Assembly (NCBI GenBank): GCA_016802295.1
Contig: JAESIW010000065.1
Location: 744,001-808,000, forward strand
Length of the DNA stretch: 64,000 nucleotides
Origin: Brachionus rotundiformis
Taxonomy: Eukaryota > Rotifera > Eurotatoria > Ploima > Brachionidae
Reading direction: 5' to 3'
The notes under the pieces are model-generated. The model was not told where the DNA came from, did not search any database, and saw nothing but the letters and a program-made list of their open reading frames with translations. Shown piece after piece: positions 45,798-57,875 of the stretch (positions are counted from its first letter, which is position 1; every line of letters starts with the position of its first letter). Position numbers and translations under genes: made by a program.

Positions 45798-48595
45798 ACT
45801 CAGTATGTGATAAAACAAATAAAAAAATTTAATTTTTTTAAATTTTGAAACTATAGCTACTTCTTATGAAAAAGAAAACTTGCTACATTATTTAAAGTTT
45901 CTTAAGAATTTAAAGTTTTTCTCAACAGCTTGTCTAAAGGTTTATCAATTAACATGAATAGCTTTAATTGGATTTTTTTAGAATTTTCGCTATTTAAATT
46001 ACATAATTCCAAATTTTTATTTATTTTGCTAAATCATTTAAAATAAACAACTAAGTTTTTGTTGATTTTGTTATTAAATTTAAATAATAAAATTATTAAA
46101 TAAATAATTACGCTTGTCTCCTTCCTATTTTTTGTATTAAACATTAATCAAAACTTAGATTTACTAATCTATAAGTTTGGAAATACAAAATATTAAATTT
46201 CATATAAGTTTACACTTATAAGTTAAGTTTATATTAATAACTCGGTTTAAAGCTAAAATATTTAATTTCTAAAATTGACAAATAAATTGAGAATAAATTT
46301 AAATTCTCGAAAGCTTTCATTTAATATCGGTTTATTTCATGTAAACTCTATTGAATTTTTTTGTTTATATGAAATAAAAAAACATATCATGAGATTTATA
46401 AATAAAATATACTGGTATTTTATAAAAACTAGAAAAATAATAGTGAATTTAATTCAAAGTATTTTACTTAAAGAATGAAGAATGACTAAATGAAGATTAT
46501 TAAATTATTTTTTTCATAACAGTGACCCATTTACTTTTTAAATTGAAAAAAAAACTCTTGAATTAAATTTATATTAAATGATTAATGCATTATGTAATTA
46601 TATGTTTTATTTCAAAGCTATCTTATTTAAAACTAGATAAAATCAAGACAAAGATTTTTAGAGAAAAACAAATTTTAGCTATTGATTTAACTTATAAGGA
46701 GAAAATTTTTTTGTTATCAAAAGTAAATAACAAGCCTTCTTGAACAATATTTTTAATCATGAAATTAAATTAATTCAAATACAATAAAACCATCTTATAC
46801 TTGATAAATTAAAACATATATCCGTAATAATTATTTGAATTTTTATATTTAAAATTAATATTTAATTTTGTTTAAGGCAAGAAAGTAATATAAGAAACAT
46901 TGTTCAAATGTCCATTTCTATTTTGAAGTACTAGATTTATTTTTTAAAATAGCTTTAAGGTTTTTTAAAATATTCCGTCATTTAAACTTAATTTAATTAT
47001 TAATTAAGCTTCAAAAAAAAAACTATTCTTGGACACTTGGAGTTCGAGTTTTATGAGAAAAGTCATTTTTAATTTTCATTTTTGTTTTGTTGAAACCAAA
47101 ATATAAAATCTAGTCTGAATGATTAAATATTTATACTAATGAAAAACACATTAAAGGTTTTGTCGATTACTTTTATTTTTTTTTAAGAATTTTTACATTA
47201 TCTCTAGTGTAGTTAATTTGATAACAATATTCTTGAACATTGTGAAAGCCTAAGTAAACTTGAAATTTTCAACACAGTCGACTTAATCAGAATATCATGT
47301 TTGAGATTGTATTTTTTATACTTCGACTTTTTCATTTGAATATATTTAAATTTATTTATCAAAAAATTTTATGCAAAACGATTTCATCAAAGATTTTAAG
47401 TCAAGATCATAATTAATCAAATAGTTAAATGTATTTTCGCTAATTCCTTGAGATATCTCAAGATGAAATCTAGAAAATTTGTTATCGTTTTAATAACTAA
47501 TTTTCAAAGAATACTACTTAATATAACAAATTATTTTTTTATAGATATTATTAAGGTCTTATTCAATATTAATTATTTTACTTAAAAATAAAATATTTGT
47601 TACTCTTATGTATCTTAATTCAATAGATGAATGTAAAAGCTCGAATTTAACAACTGTCGGATAATAAATTTGAAAGCAGTTAATTATTTAGACTCGAACA
47701 ATTTTGATTATGCAATATTTAAGAAAGTCTTTTGAATTAAATCAAAACACTATTCTCATATTTAGTTAAATTTAAGAGATTACTTTTAAATGCTAATTTG
47801 ATATTATATTTATAGAATAACTGACAAAATTAGTAAAAATTATGTCATGGAAACAGGCTTGTTTAGGTTTTTATCATTTTTAAATATTTTAAATTTTATT
47901 AACTAAGATGATGGAACCAAGGTAAGCAAAAATTGAAAAAAAAATACCGTAAATACTCAATTTAAAATTAAAATATAATTTTTATAAATTTTTGGTTATT
48001 TGTTGTTTCTTATTTAGTTGGTTTTTGTCAGAAAATCAATGAACATTAACAATGATTAAGGGATTTTTAAATGATCATGAGAGCTTATTATTCTCCGATA
48101 ATTATTTATCGAGCATGAATATTGTTAAATGAGAATAGCTTAAATTTAAGATCATTTGAAATAAAATTGACTAATTTTTGAATATAAAATTCATTAATCA
48201 ACTGTTTGATTTTAAATTAGATTACATAACATTTCAAACTTTGATTTCGTATCAAATAAAAAAACCTTTAATATTCTCATATAGCCTAGTGATTTGTGTT
48301 AGCTATTAATCTGGTTATATAGTTAATAATTTTTATTTAAAATCATGCAACAATAAAAATTGATTTGGTTGTTGTATTTTTCAATCGAAACTCTTCCAAT
48401 TCTTCTTAATTTATTACCTGAGTATGCTTTTTTTCTTATAGAACAGTTAGCAAATACAGGGAGAAAATAAAATAGTGTAATTTATTATTATTTTTTTTTA
48501 TTTTTGTTTCTAAATGTTTACTCGTAGCAAAAATATTTTTTAATTATCAAAAAATCAAAAATTTCGTTTATAACAAATTTTATTAACAAGCGATA
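45798..48595. other. 2.8-kb AT-rich region, nothing recognised
   Basis: No supported gene. A 67-codon open stretch at 46275-46478 is dominated by Ile, Asn, Lys and Phe, as expected from base composition, and has no family features. Confidence 0.4.
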
Positions 48596-49585
48596 ATGAT
48601 CGATAAAACTCTGAGTGATAAGTGTTTGACTGATTACCTGCCAGACAAACTCAAGCATAATAGTTTTATTGAAAAGTGCGGCCAAACCGGCCTTCTAAGA
48701 TACAAATGCGAGTTCCTAGTAAGCGATCGCCTCAAGGCAGAGAACTTCAAGCTCAAATTAATAAATGATAAGCTAAACATCGAAATAGATAAACGAGTGG
48801 AGACAGAAAATTTCAGAGAGGTTGAAAATTTTCGTCGCGAGATCACTGTGCCAACCTTTGTGGACACCCAAACATTGACTTGTTTTTTAGAGACCTATGA
48901 AGACAACAAAAATTTACTAATCATTGAAGCATATCTAAAGCCGGACTGTAACGCTGTCCAAACTGGCACGTCACTTAGGCACAAAATAAAGCAATTAAAC
49001 CAAAATAATGGCTTTCTAAACTACAAATTTGATCTGAGTGACTATGATCCGCAAAACATCAGCATATCGGTACGCAACAAATCTGTCTTGGTGGTAAATG
49101 CTTTTAAGAAGATACACGACTCAAATGGAAAGCCAATAATTCAGGAATTCAACCATGAAATTAGTTTACCAGAAAAGGTCAAATTCCACAATATAAGAAA
49201 TTGTCTTGACGAATCAGATGGTGTTTTGCGTATTGAAATACCTGTACCAGACCAAGATTTAGCTGAAAATAATGAATACTTAAAGAAGAAAAAAGTTAGT
49301 TCTGATTCGGGAGACAAGTATTTAGAGCTTATGTTTGATCTTTTAGAGTTTAAGTATGATGGAATAAATGTGTACAAAAATTCAAGCAATAAGAGAGTGC
49401 TTGAAGTTCGCGCTGTTAAAGATTTGAGTATAAAAAAGGTGACTTTTGATAACAAGCCGTATATCAGAAAGTACATTTTGCCCGATTGGGTTAAGTCGGA
49501 AAATTTGAAAATTTTACAAGAGCAAAAATATGTAGATGATAAGGTAAAAAATTACCTAATTGTGCAATTGCCTATTATTGATTAG
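48596..49585 (+). CDS. Small heat-shock-like protein with three tandem alpha-crystallin domains
   Basis: Intronless frame of 329 aa. Three segments show the beta-sandwich pattern of alpha-crystallin domains. Domain 1 is about 35-117 (FRREITVPTFVD, then LLIIEAYLKP). Domain 2 is about 139-218 (YKFDLSDYDPQNISISVRNK, then IIQEFNHEISLPEKV and GVLRIEIPVP). Domain 3 is about 241-327 (LELMFDLLEFKYDGINVYKN, then YIRKYILPDWV and NYLIVQLPI). Each has the R-x-[FY]-x-[LIV]-P element near the dimer interface. Classical sHSPs have one domain; proteins with two are known in flatworms and other invertebrates. Domain assignment by eye; domains 1 and 3 are divergent. Probably an ATP-independent holdase chaperone, cytosolic (no signal peptide). 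Confidence 0.8.
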   Translation: MIDKTLSDKCLTDYLPDKLKHNSFIEKCGQTGLLRYKCEFLVSDRLKAENFKLKLINDKLNIEIDKRVETENFREVENFRREITVPTFVDTQTLTCFLETYEDNKNLLIIEAYLKPDCNAVQTGTSLRHKIKQLNQNNGFLNYKFDLSDYDPQNISISVRNKSVLVVNAFKKIHDSNGKPIIQEFNHEISLPEKVKFHNIRNCLDESDGVLRIEIPVPDQDLAENNEYLKKKKVSSDSGDKYLELMFDLLEFKYDGINVYKNSSNKRVLEVRAVKDLSIKKVTFDNKPYIRKYILPDWVKSENLKILQEQKYVDDKVKNYLIVQLPIID

Positions 49586-49960
49586 TTTTAATTTCAATGT
49601 TTTGGTTAAGTGTGCAAATTTATTCAATGCTTTGTTTTCTTTATTCACTAATTTTTTAAATAAAATTTTAATTCTAAAACAAAAAATTTGTTTTGATTAA
49701 TTAACTTTTTATAAATATTATTTTTGCTGATTATTACAATTTATTTTAATTTCTATTTAAAATATTTATTTGATAACTGCATCTATTTAAAATTATCTAA
49801 TAATGTTCTTTCTTCTAGCGAAATAAATATTCAAGAATTATTTATAAATAAAACAATTTTTATGGAAAAAATTGTTCATTTTAAAACAGGAATTTTTTAT
49901 TTTTTTAACATTTATTTATGCAATAGCTTTCAGAAAATTTCAAATGATAAAATAATCCTC
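49586..49960. other. Intergenic, 3' flank of the sHSP-like gene
   Basis: AT-rich. It carries AATAAA-like polyadenylation sequence about 49660 and no recognisable gene. Confidence 0.4.
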
Positions 49961-50183
49961 TTAACACAAAAAGACCCAATAAGTTTTTAGGTCAAATTTC
50001 TAATTGTTATAATATCTTAAAGAAATATATTTTAATTAAATAATTAGAAATTAAAAAAATTTTTCAAACATTAATATGAAAAAATTTTATTCAATTTTTA
50101 AAATGGTTATTTCTTTAAGATAGCACAAAAGTTTGCTATTTCTTAAAAAAGCTGAAAAAGCTTCCTGGGTCTTCTAGTGTTAA
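49961..50183. mobile_element. 223-bp TTAA-flanked foldback MITE
   Basis: The left end TTAACACAAAAAGACCCA (49961-) and the reverse complement of the right end, TTAACACTAGAAGACCCA (ending 50183), agree at 23 of the first 28 positions. A second inverted pair lies inside: ATCTTAAAGAAAT near 50014 against ATTTCTTTAAGAT near 50109. So much of the element can fold on itself. No coding capacity. TTAA termini and a CACTAG-type end suggest mobilisation by a piggyBac-type transposase. The outer end CACTAGAAG is shared with copies A and C. Confidence 0.75.
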
Positions 50184-50671
50184 AGTTTTACATTAAATGG
50201 CGTAATTGACAATTACAGAATTCTCCTTAAGAAAAACCAAGATTTAATTAATTATAATTTAAGTTTTTTTTTTTAAAAATTCAAACAGCTAAATATTTAT
50301 TATATTTTTTACTGATGATATATTTATATGATTATGTAATGGTTCATAAATTTTTAGCATGTATTTTTTATAGAGAAACATTTATTTTTCTAATAAAATA
50401 ATTGTCAAATAAAAAATAATTTATTTTTTAATTATTTATTATTGTTTATGTGAATATATTAATCACACATCCTTTATTAATATTTTGAAATTTAATGCAA
50501 GAAAAATATATTTATATTTATTTAGATATTTAATTATATTTATTGATATTGAATAAAAAGTTAATTAAAACAAAAATATAATTTAAAAATATTATTTTAG
50601 ATTCAAACTAAAATTTCGAACAAATTAAAAAATATAATTTATTAATTTTTTGTAATATTTAGGAACTAATT
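50184..50671. other. Intergenic, 3' flank of LRRC43
   Basis: Extremely AT-rich, nothing else seen. Confidence 0.4.
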
Positions 50672-52482
50672 TTATTGTTTAGTTAAATTATTCTCCTCTA
50701 AATAAAATTTCAATTCTTTCAAATGAGCAAAATCCAATACTTTAAACTTAAAATCTATTTCCAGCGGCAATTGTTCAGCAGGTTCTCGCAACTCAGCTTC
50801 TGATTTTTTTTTATCGGCCTTGGAGGCTTTTTCATTTTTTTTACCTTTCTTGGTATCATTCTTGTTACTTGTGACAATCGATTGATTCAAATTACCCAGA
50901 TCGGTTTTTACTTTAGATTGAAAATTTTTTTCAATGCTTTTGGTAAGGCCATCCAGAACAGGCTGTAAGTCTATATCAAAATCAGCTAATACTTTTTCTT
51001 CTACATTTACTTGATTGTAGTTATCCAATAATGACCAAATGGGTTTTTTCTTTTTTTTAACCTCTTTTTTTTCTTCCTTTTTCTCTGGTTTCTTTTTCTT
51101 TTTGGTCTCTTCTACAGTCGGTGGTTCGTAGTTTTTAGCCAGGTAGAATATTTTTCTCTCCACCAGTTCGATCCTGGTTCCTTTAAGCATGAAATCTCGT
51201 AGATTAATTATCGATTTAAATTTTAAATTGACAAGGCCCTTTTCGCTTAGATCGATATTGGTCATCGGATCGAATTCTTGAGTAGACACAATTTTTCGTT
51301 CATAGCAGTCCATGAAATCAGAATCTTCTATAAATTGAAACCTTATTGCGTATTTGTATATAAAGATCTCTGGCTCATCTTCAAACTTAGTTATAAAAAT
51401 AAACAAAATTTATTAAAAATTATTTATGTATACTAACATCTGGCAATTCTGGAAAGACCAAATTTTTAATTCGTATAAAATGAAAAAATAGTTCAACATG
51501 ATGGGTTAAAAAATCTAAAATTTTTTGAGAATAAAGAATAATTAATTGAAAATAGGTTAAGATACCTCTATAGAGCTTAAAATCCTGACAATTTATCCTT
51601 TCTTCTTTCTTAATAGGTGAATCATCTAGCGAGAAGAGATTTGGCAAAGAGTCTATGACAAGACCGCGGTAGCCTGGATACAAAACAACAGGATTTCGAC
51701 TGAGAATTAGAACTTTAAGATTCTTTAAATTCTCTAATTCAATTATCAAATTTGTTAAATCTTGAAGATTGTTGGAAGTAAGATCCAACGAGACCAAATT
51801 TTGCCAATACTTAGGATTGAAAAATGTGTCTAAATTATCAATAGAGTTGTATGCAAGTCCAAAGTGTTGAATAGTTGTTTTTGACTTAACAATTATATCT
51901 TGAATATTTTGAATTAAATTCGCACTTAGATCAAAAATTTTAAGTGAATTTGGTAAATCGGAAATATTGCAGCCTGTAATTAGATTGCAGCTCAAAACTA
52001 ACTCTTCGAGGTTTATAAAATTTTTCACATTTTCATCTATTACTTCAATCTACAGTCAGTAAATTTAAACTTTTAATTTGAATTGGTATTCGAATGGTAA
52101 AAAGCTTACATCAAGACTGTTAAGTCTTAAATTTGAGAAATATCGTTCAATGTTCTTGAGATCTATGCTCGATCGATCTCTGATATATCTCTCTCTTATT
52201 GAGTCACAATCTCTGCTCCAAATATAAGTTTCATACCAAGGAGACTTATGGTCCTTGATCAAATCGATCATTTCAACTATTTCGTCATCTTTTTCTTTTT
52301 CATATTCATCGAATTCTATTTTTTAAGATAATATTTTACAGAAATATTAAAATTGGTAAAAATATCTAACCATTTGGTTTACGAGGATTTTTTTTTAAGT
52401 ATGAACCTTTAATTGGATATTCATTCAACCGCAGTGATTTCAGTTGTATGTAAAAAGCTTCTGATACAGACTTTTTGGACAT
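50672..52482 (-). CDS. LRRC43: Leucine-rich repeat-containing protein 43
   Basis: Five exons (minus): 52482-52371, 52315-52110, 52049-51566, 51514-51438, 51385-50672; phases match; 530 aa. LRR region about 110-265: LEELVLSCNLITG, DLPNSLKIFDLSANLI, WQNLVSLDLTSNNLQDLTNL, LKVLILSRNPVVLYPGYRGL, then VIDSLPNLFSLDD. These follow vertebrate LRRC43 closely (for example WPNLVSLDLGFNDLTDL, LALVPYYRGLTIDSL). The C-terminal half keeps the LRRC43-type order: beta-rich segment, GTRIELVERKI, Lys-rich KKKKPEKKEEKK linker, then a conserved tail. LRRC43 belongs to a set of LRR proteins linked to motile cilia by expression; its molecular role is not established. Introns 3 and 4 are 51 and 52 nt. Reading through them without splicing would bring in stop codons. 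Confidence 0.9.
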
Positions 52483-53037
52483 GTTGTTATATTCTATTAC
52501 GACCTCATTATTCAATTATTGTTTTATATTTTGAAATTTTATAATCTTAAATGTTCTCCCATATTCGTCTTATTCAAATTTTGGCAAACAAGTTGCTAGG
52601 TTACAGATTACTCTTCATAAATATAATATTACAATAGTTTGATTCAAATTATGAACTTAATAAAATTTCATATAGAATTTTAGTATTTTCTTAAGAAGCA
52701 AACTTTATTAGACGATTTAGACTTGAAAGCTGATGGCTTATATTTAATATTATTAATTTTATAACATTTTGTTTCTTTTATTGTTGCCTGATAGATATTA
52801 CATTTTAATCCTTAGTTAATAAAAATAATGAAATTCATTTTTTTCTATTTTATTAAAAGAATATTCCCATGGACCTTTTCAGATTAAGCTTTCGTCCAAC
52901 TGACCATAAGTGAATGAAGTGCAGGTCAGGTCAGATAAAATAAAATGAAGACTAAAGATTTATTTTTTTTATTCAAAGCTAAAAAACTTAAATTAATAAA
53001 TTAATGATTTCTTCATCAGAAAGACTAAAAAATTATT
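52483..53037. other. Intergenic between LRRC43 and WASHC4
   Basis: AT-rich 555 bp. Presumed LRRC43 promoter and WASHC4 3' UTR. Nothing else seen. Confidence 0.4.
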
Positions 53038-56000
53038 CTATTCATTTTTTTCTTCTTCAACTTCTTCAGTACGGAAAAATATTTGGGCGCTTGTCAAAGC
53101 AAACTGCAACAAATTAAACTCTTTTTGATATGTTGTATATCGTTGTAGTGTAAGAGCCTGTGTTTGCATTAGTTTATCATCAGATTGCTGAGTTTTTTGT
53201 TGACTGACTATCGTTTCCTTTATAATTAATCAACTAAATAATATTTGGTTTATTAATCAATTAAAAATTACAGTATTTGAATTAAATTTATCTGAAACAG
53301 ACTGGAACCAATGTAATGAATCGAAATCATGATTTTGATCTAAAAGCTTGAGGATATAGGCTATTCCCATCGCAAAGCCATCATCAGTAAATGCAGCATC
53401 ATTGCTATTTTTTTTGCTTATTTTCTCTTTAGCTCCTATAATATACTCGACATAGTTCAGACTCTAAAAGTTAAGATTTATAAAAAAATACAAATTAATA
53501 ATCTAAATTTGGCAAACCAAAGATGGTAGAATTATGTAGAAATTTTTTAAATGCATGTTTTTCTCTGAGCGAAACTCATTTTTAAAAACATCTAATAAAA
53601 TTTTGAAATAGTCAGTTCCTTCGCTGAAGCTTTTAACCAAACTTGCCAAAGTTGAATCCAAATTTCTTTAAAAATAATTGGCATAAGACCTTTATGATGA
53701 ATCTTTGGAAAAAAAAATACTTGGCAGCTTCAACTGTCGGCTCGGATAATTTTGTATTTAGTTCATTAGAATACTCTTCAAAGCTAACTATATCATCTAT
53801 GTCAGGCACAAATCGGATTGAATTGCTGCAAAAGTTCAAACCACCTGATCTAATCATTCGAACATATCCAATAGCATTACCAATGTGAGAAATCAAAATT
53901 CTAAATCGGTCCATATAGGTCTGATTGTCATCCAAAAGACCAAGTTTTCTAATGGCTCTATTAAATTTTTCGGCCCGCTCATACGGATATTTTTGATTCA
54001 GAGCGGCCTTCGATTCCTTGAAAAAACTTATATCTTTGATCAATTTTGCTTTAATATGCTCATCAAACAAAAATTGAGAAAAAATATAAAATTGTTTTTT
54101 CAAAAATTGATAAGTAAAATTAACAGTCGTGTTCATAATGCCTATACCATGAGTCCTTATTGAATTTGCCACATGTCTAATGTTGATTGTATTCAAGCTT
54201 TTGTTTTGGCTATTTTTTTCAACAAAAATCTGATTGTTCATATTGTAGAGATAGCGTGTGACAAATACATGTATATTGCGCATTATTTCAAGAACATCAA
54301 GACCCTGCTCAAGAGTCGAACTTGGCAAATATGGATCAGAAAGTACCAAATTATATCTTTGTTGAGCTAAATTTCTCATTTCACTATACGCTTTCCAATC
54401 ATGAAGAGCCACTGCTGTTAAGTTATAGAAAGTTCGATTCAAATATTGAGTTATTTGAGCTATTGTTAAATGAAATTTAAAATACACTAAAAAATATAAA
54501 TTTTTTTTTTATTTACTTTTAATATCAATAAATTTGTCATAAATAACAATCGGCTGAAGACTGATAAATTTGGATAAGTCCTTTATACCTTCTTTGAACA
54601 GCTTGGACTGGTCTGACTTTAAATCTAAATGTATCGAAAGACGCAGATCGGTTTCAATGTCCCTACTTATTCTTTCAATGAAATTTTTATTTAATATTCT
54701 TAAAAAGTCGCGAAGGTATTTTTCGCTGACCAATTCATGACTGATATGACGAGAAAAATTGAATTTATCAATTATGTCCCGAAGAGCCCAGACCATGTAC
54801 TGAACCTTGTTTGGTAAATTGGCATTTTCGTATATGTCGGTCAAATAAATTGGGGTCAAAACTTTAAAATGCCAGAAAAGATAGCTAAAATCACTCGATT
54901 GTTTGATTCTAGATTCTAGGTAAGCAATATTTTCTAATTTTTTCAATAGTTCTTCTACATTTTCTTCCTGTTTAAATGTTTTCATGCGATTGGCAATCGT
55001 CAAGCCAAAGCTTCCAATTAATATTCTTTCCCGCGTACCTTTATTTTTAATTAAAGAAAAAAATTTATAAATTGATCATAATTAATAATTAAATATAAAA
55101 TTACAAGGTCCGTTTAGAGCATTGGCGGCCAGTACAAGGCCTGATAATATATCTAATCGTTTTTCAGTATACTTCTTGTCAGTAGTTAATCTTTTCTTTA
55201 AAATATTATTAGGTTTAAAAGAATAATTATTTTTCATTTAAATTAAAAGTTACTTTAGCGTTTTGTATAAGAGACAGCAGTTTTCTATTAATTGATTGCA
55301 AAATATATTGCTTAGTAATTGCCAAGAATTCCCTTTTTTCATAATAAGTTTTCTGAATTGCTTTGACCAGTTCAATTAATTTGCACAATTCGAGAAGATT
55401 GGATTTGGTAATTGCTGTATTAAGACTAAGTGCTAAATTAAGAAAAAGGGAAACTGTATAATTCAGATAGTTGCTGTATTCGATTCCTTGTGTCAGCAAT
55501 TGTTCATATGATAAACATGCCCGAACAGATAAGTCACTTATGGACTGCATTTTAATTAGCCATGCATTAACCGAATTGTTTATTTGCTGGTTTATCCTAT
55601 TAAAAAGTTTTGAATAATTTTTTTTAATTTCATCATTTGTTATTATTTACTTGGACAAATTTAAAATCTTCATTTGATAAAAAGACTGTTTAGTAGATGT
55701 GTTGGTCTGAGCTGGATTTTTGTCTACTAAACCAGCTAAATTTGGAAGTTTACTTAACAAAAAGTCATTGCTGAACCATGTTAAAACACCGTTTAGTATT
55801 ATCACTGGAATCTATCAGAAAAATAAAATAAAATAGCATTAAGTTTCAAATTTTAGAAGAAAATAACTTTTTTATTGGTATCCCATAAATTCTTGAAGAA
55901 TTTCTTATCTATATTTCGGTATATTTGATTGTACAAAACAGTCAGAGTACAAACTGATACAAATTTGTGCCTAGTTTCAATGTTCGAGTTTTCATCTTAA

Positions 56001-57264
56001 ATTAAATATTTATTAATAAAATCAAGCTTTAACTTAAATTTAAATAAAGATTAGTATCACTTATGTTTGGCTCAATTTCATCAAAAATTTGTTTAATATT
56101 TGAAAAAAATTCGGCAGACAAGACAGGATTTTTAGATAGCATGGCATTTTTTTCATCATAAATTCTTTCAACACAGTTCTTTAAATTAAAATTTAAATAT
56201 TTGAATATTTTTATAGACAAACATGGTAAGAAAGGATAACAAATATTCAAAATTAAATCTTAAAAATATTATTTTTAATTTTAAATTTAATTAATTACCT
56301 GAAAGACGTATCCATCTAGCAATTTTCCTTCTAATTCAATAAGATGCTTTTCAAATCGGTAGAACTTTTTAATATCAATATCAAATTTATTCGGGTTATG
56401 ATGAACATTCTTGACCATTCTTTTATAAGCATTCCAGTCTTCTCTCAAGTGTGGATTAAAGTCGATAGTCAAATCAATGGTTAAAAGTATTCTTAACAAA
56501 TTTCCCAGTCCTATAAAAATTGCCTTCAAGTGCATTTCAGTGGTATCAATTTTATACGGAGCTCTGTTATATAAAATTGAGTTGATATTTACTAAGAAAA
56601 AAAAATTACTTTTGGGATGAATAGGCAATGTTTAGTTGCTGCAAGGTACTCTTGACCACTTCATAACAACGATTCACAAAGCATGATAATTCCTTTTACA
56701 ATTTGTAAGCATTAAATGTTAAGTAAAATTTAAGAAAAAATACTTGAAAAAAGGGAACGAATTTCGCCATAAGTCCCAGGTTATGTCCACTTTCTTTTGA
56801 TACCTCTGGACCTTCTCCATAAAGCAGCAATCCATATGCGTATTTGTTCTCTCCTTCATGGACAAGAAAGTCGATTTCTGAGCACAAAGCAGCAAAAACA
56901 GTCACTATTTTATTCAAAACCTTGTTATCGGTTTTAATCAATTGTAATAAGCTTCCTTGCTCATACGGAATAGACTAATTTAAAATGTAAAATAGAAATT
57001 TATCATTTATTTTAAAAGGTCTTGTAGATACCTCAAGATTTATGGGATCTAAGTCAAAATCAAATTGGTTATATGGAAATTTATGCAGATTTTCTTCCAA
57101 GTTATACAAATTTTTACTAAATGTCTGAAGAAAATTTTTATATTTTTTTATTTCAGCATTTTTAGCAAGCTCTTAATAAAAAAATTTTAATGATAGTCGA
57201 ATGGCAAAAATTACAAACCATATGAATCTTCATGAAATTTATCGAATTCCCACTGTTTTTCCAT
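53038..57264 (-). CDS. WASHC4: WASH complex subunit 4 (SWIP / KIAA1033), complete
   Basis: Subunit of the WASH regulatory complex, which drives Arp2/3 actin on endosomes. Fifteen exons (minus): 57264-57219, 57171-57032, 56974-56744, 56692-56610, 56563-56299, 56178-56061, 55995-55868, 55811-55651, 55596-55254, 55195-55105, 55038-54517, 54459-53721, 53665-53518, 53463-53272, 53217-53038. Phases match; 1128 aa against 1173 in human. Marker sequences: MEKQWEFDKF at the N-terminus, YEQGSLLQLIKTDNKVLNKI, EIDTETDLRLS-type region, TFYNLTAVALHDW, ASQTLEQGLDVLEIMRNIH-like, NTINIRHVANSIRTHGIG, GIMNTTVNFTYQFLKKQFY, MIRSGGL, AAFTDDGFAMGIAYILKLLD and DSLHWFQSV. The C-terminus is charged (EEVEEEKNE). Most introns are 46-120 nt; the shortest, 56564-56609, is 46 nt. 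Confidence 0.96.
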
Positions 57265-57875
57265 TCTTTCAAAAATTATTTAAAATTGAATTTTTCAAAA
57301 AATGAAAAAAATTATCACATGATTTAGTCGAAGCATTTTTATCTTTAATTTTTTATAGTTTTTTTGCATAATTTTAGAAAATTTAAAATGAAATAGAATT
57401 TACATTATCAAAATATATATTTTAATAAACTAGATTCTTTGTGTCGAGCCCAAGGCCCTCTTTCCTATATCTTTAATTAAATCTTTAAGAATAATTTTTT
57501 GATAGAAAGAAGCTTTTTTATGATACCTTTTTTATTATTAATAGAAAAGAATTTATGGTAAACGTATTAGATTTTTTAATATAGATTTAAAATTTAATTT
57601 CATAGTTAAAAAAAATTAGTAAAGTTAAATTTTCTTTTAAATCTTAAAAAAAATCCATTTCATTAAAATAAAAAAGAATTTTCTGTTTTTACATTTTATT
57701 GATCGAAATATATTTAAGCTATAAAAGTTAAACATTTAACCATAAATTTCTACAAAATAAAATACTTAAATAAAAAATTATTAAAAATAATTACTAAACA
57801 TTTTTTTTCTAATATTTGAAGAAAAAAACATTTTTTTGGTAAGTTAATCGATAAAAATAAATCACAAGATTTAAA
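57265..57875. other. Intergenic between WASHC4 and the IL-17-like gene
   Basis: AT-rich 611 bp, WASHC4 leader and IL-17-like 3' flank. No gene seen. Confidence 0.4.

Noticed and set aside
46275..46478. 67-codon open stretch
   Set aside because: Asn/Lys/Ile/Phe-rich and featureless; typical of random AT-rich sequence.
49724..49990. 88-codon plus-strand open stretch
   Set aside because: Composition driven, and its 3' end runs into the MITE terminus at 49961.
51438..51566. An 11-nt microexon in LRRC43
   Set aside because: An acceptor 66 nt upstream gives a 77-nt exon in correct phase whose peptide aligns with LRRC43, so no microexon is needed.
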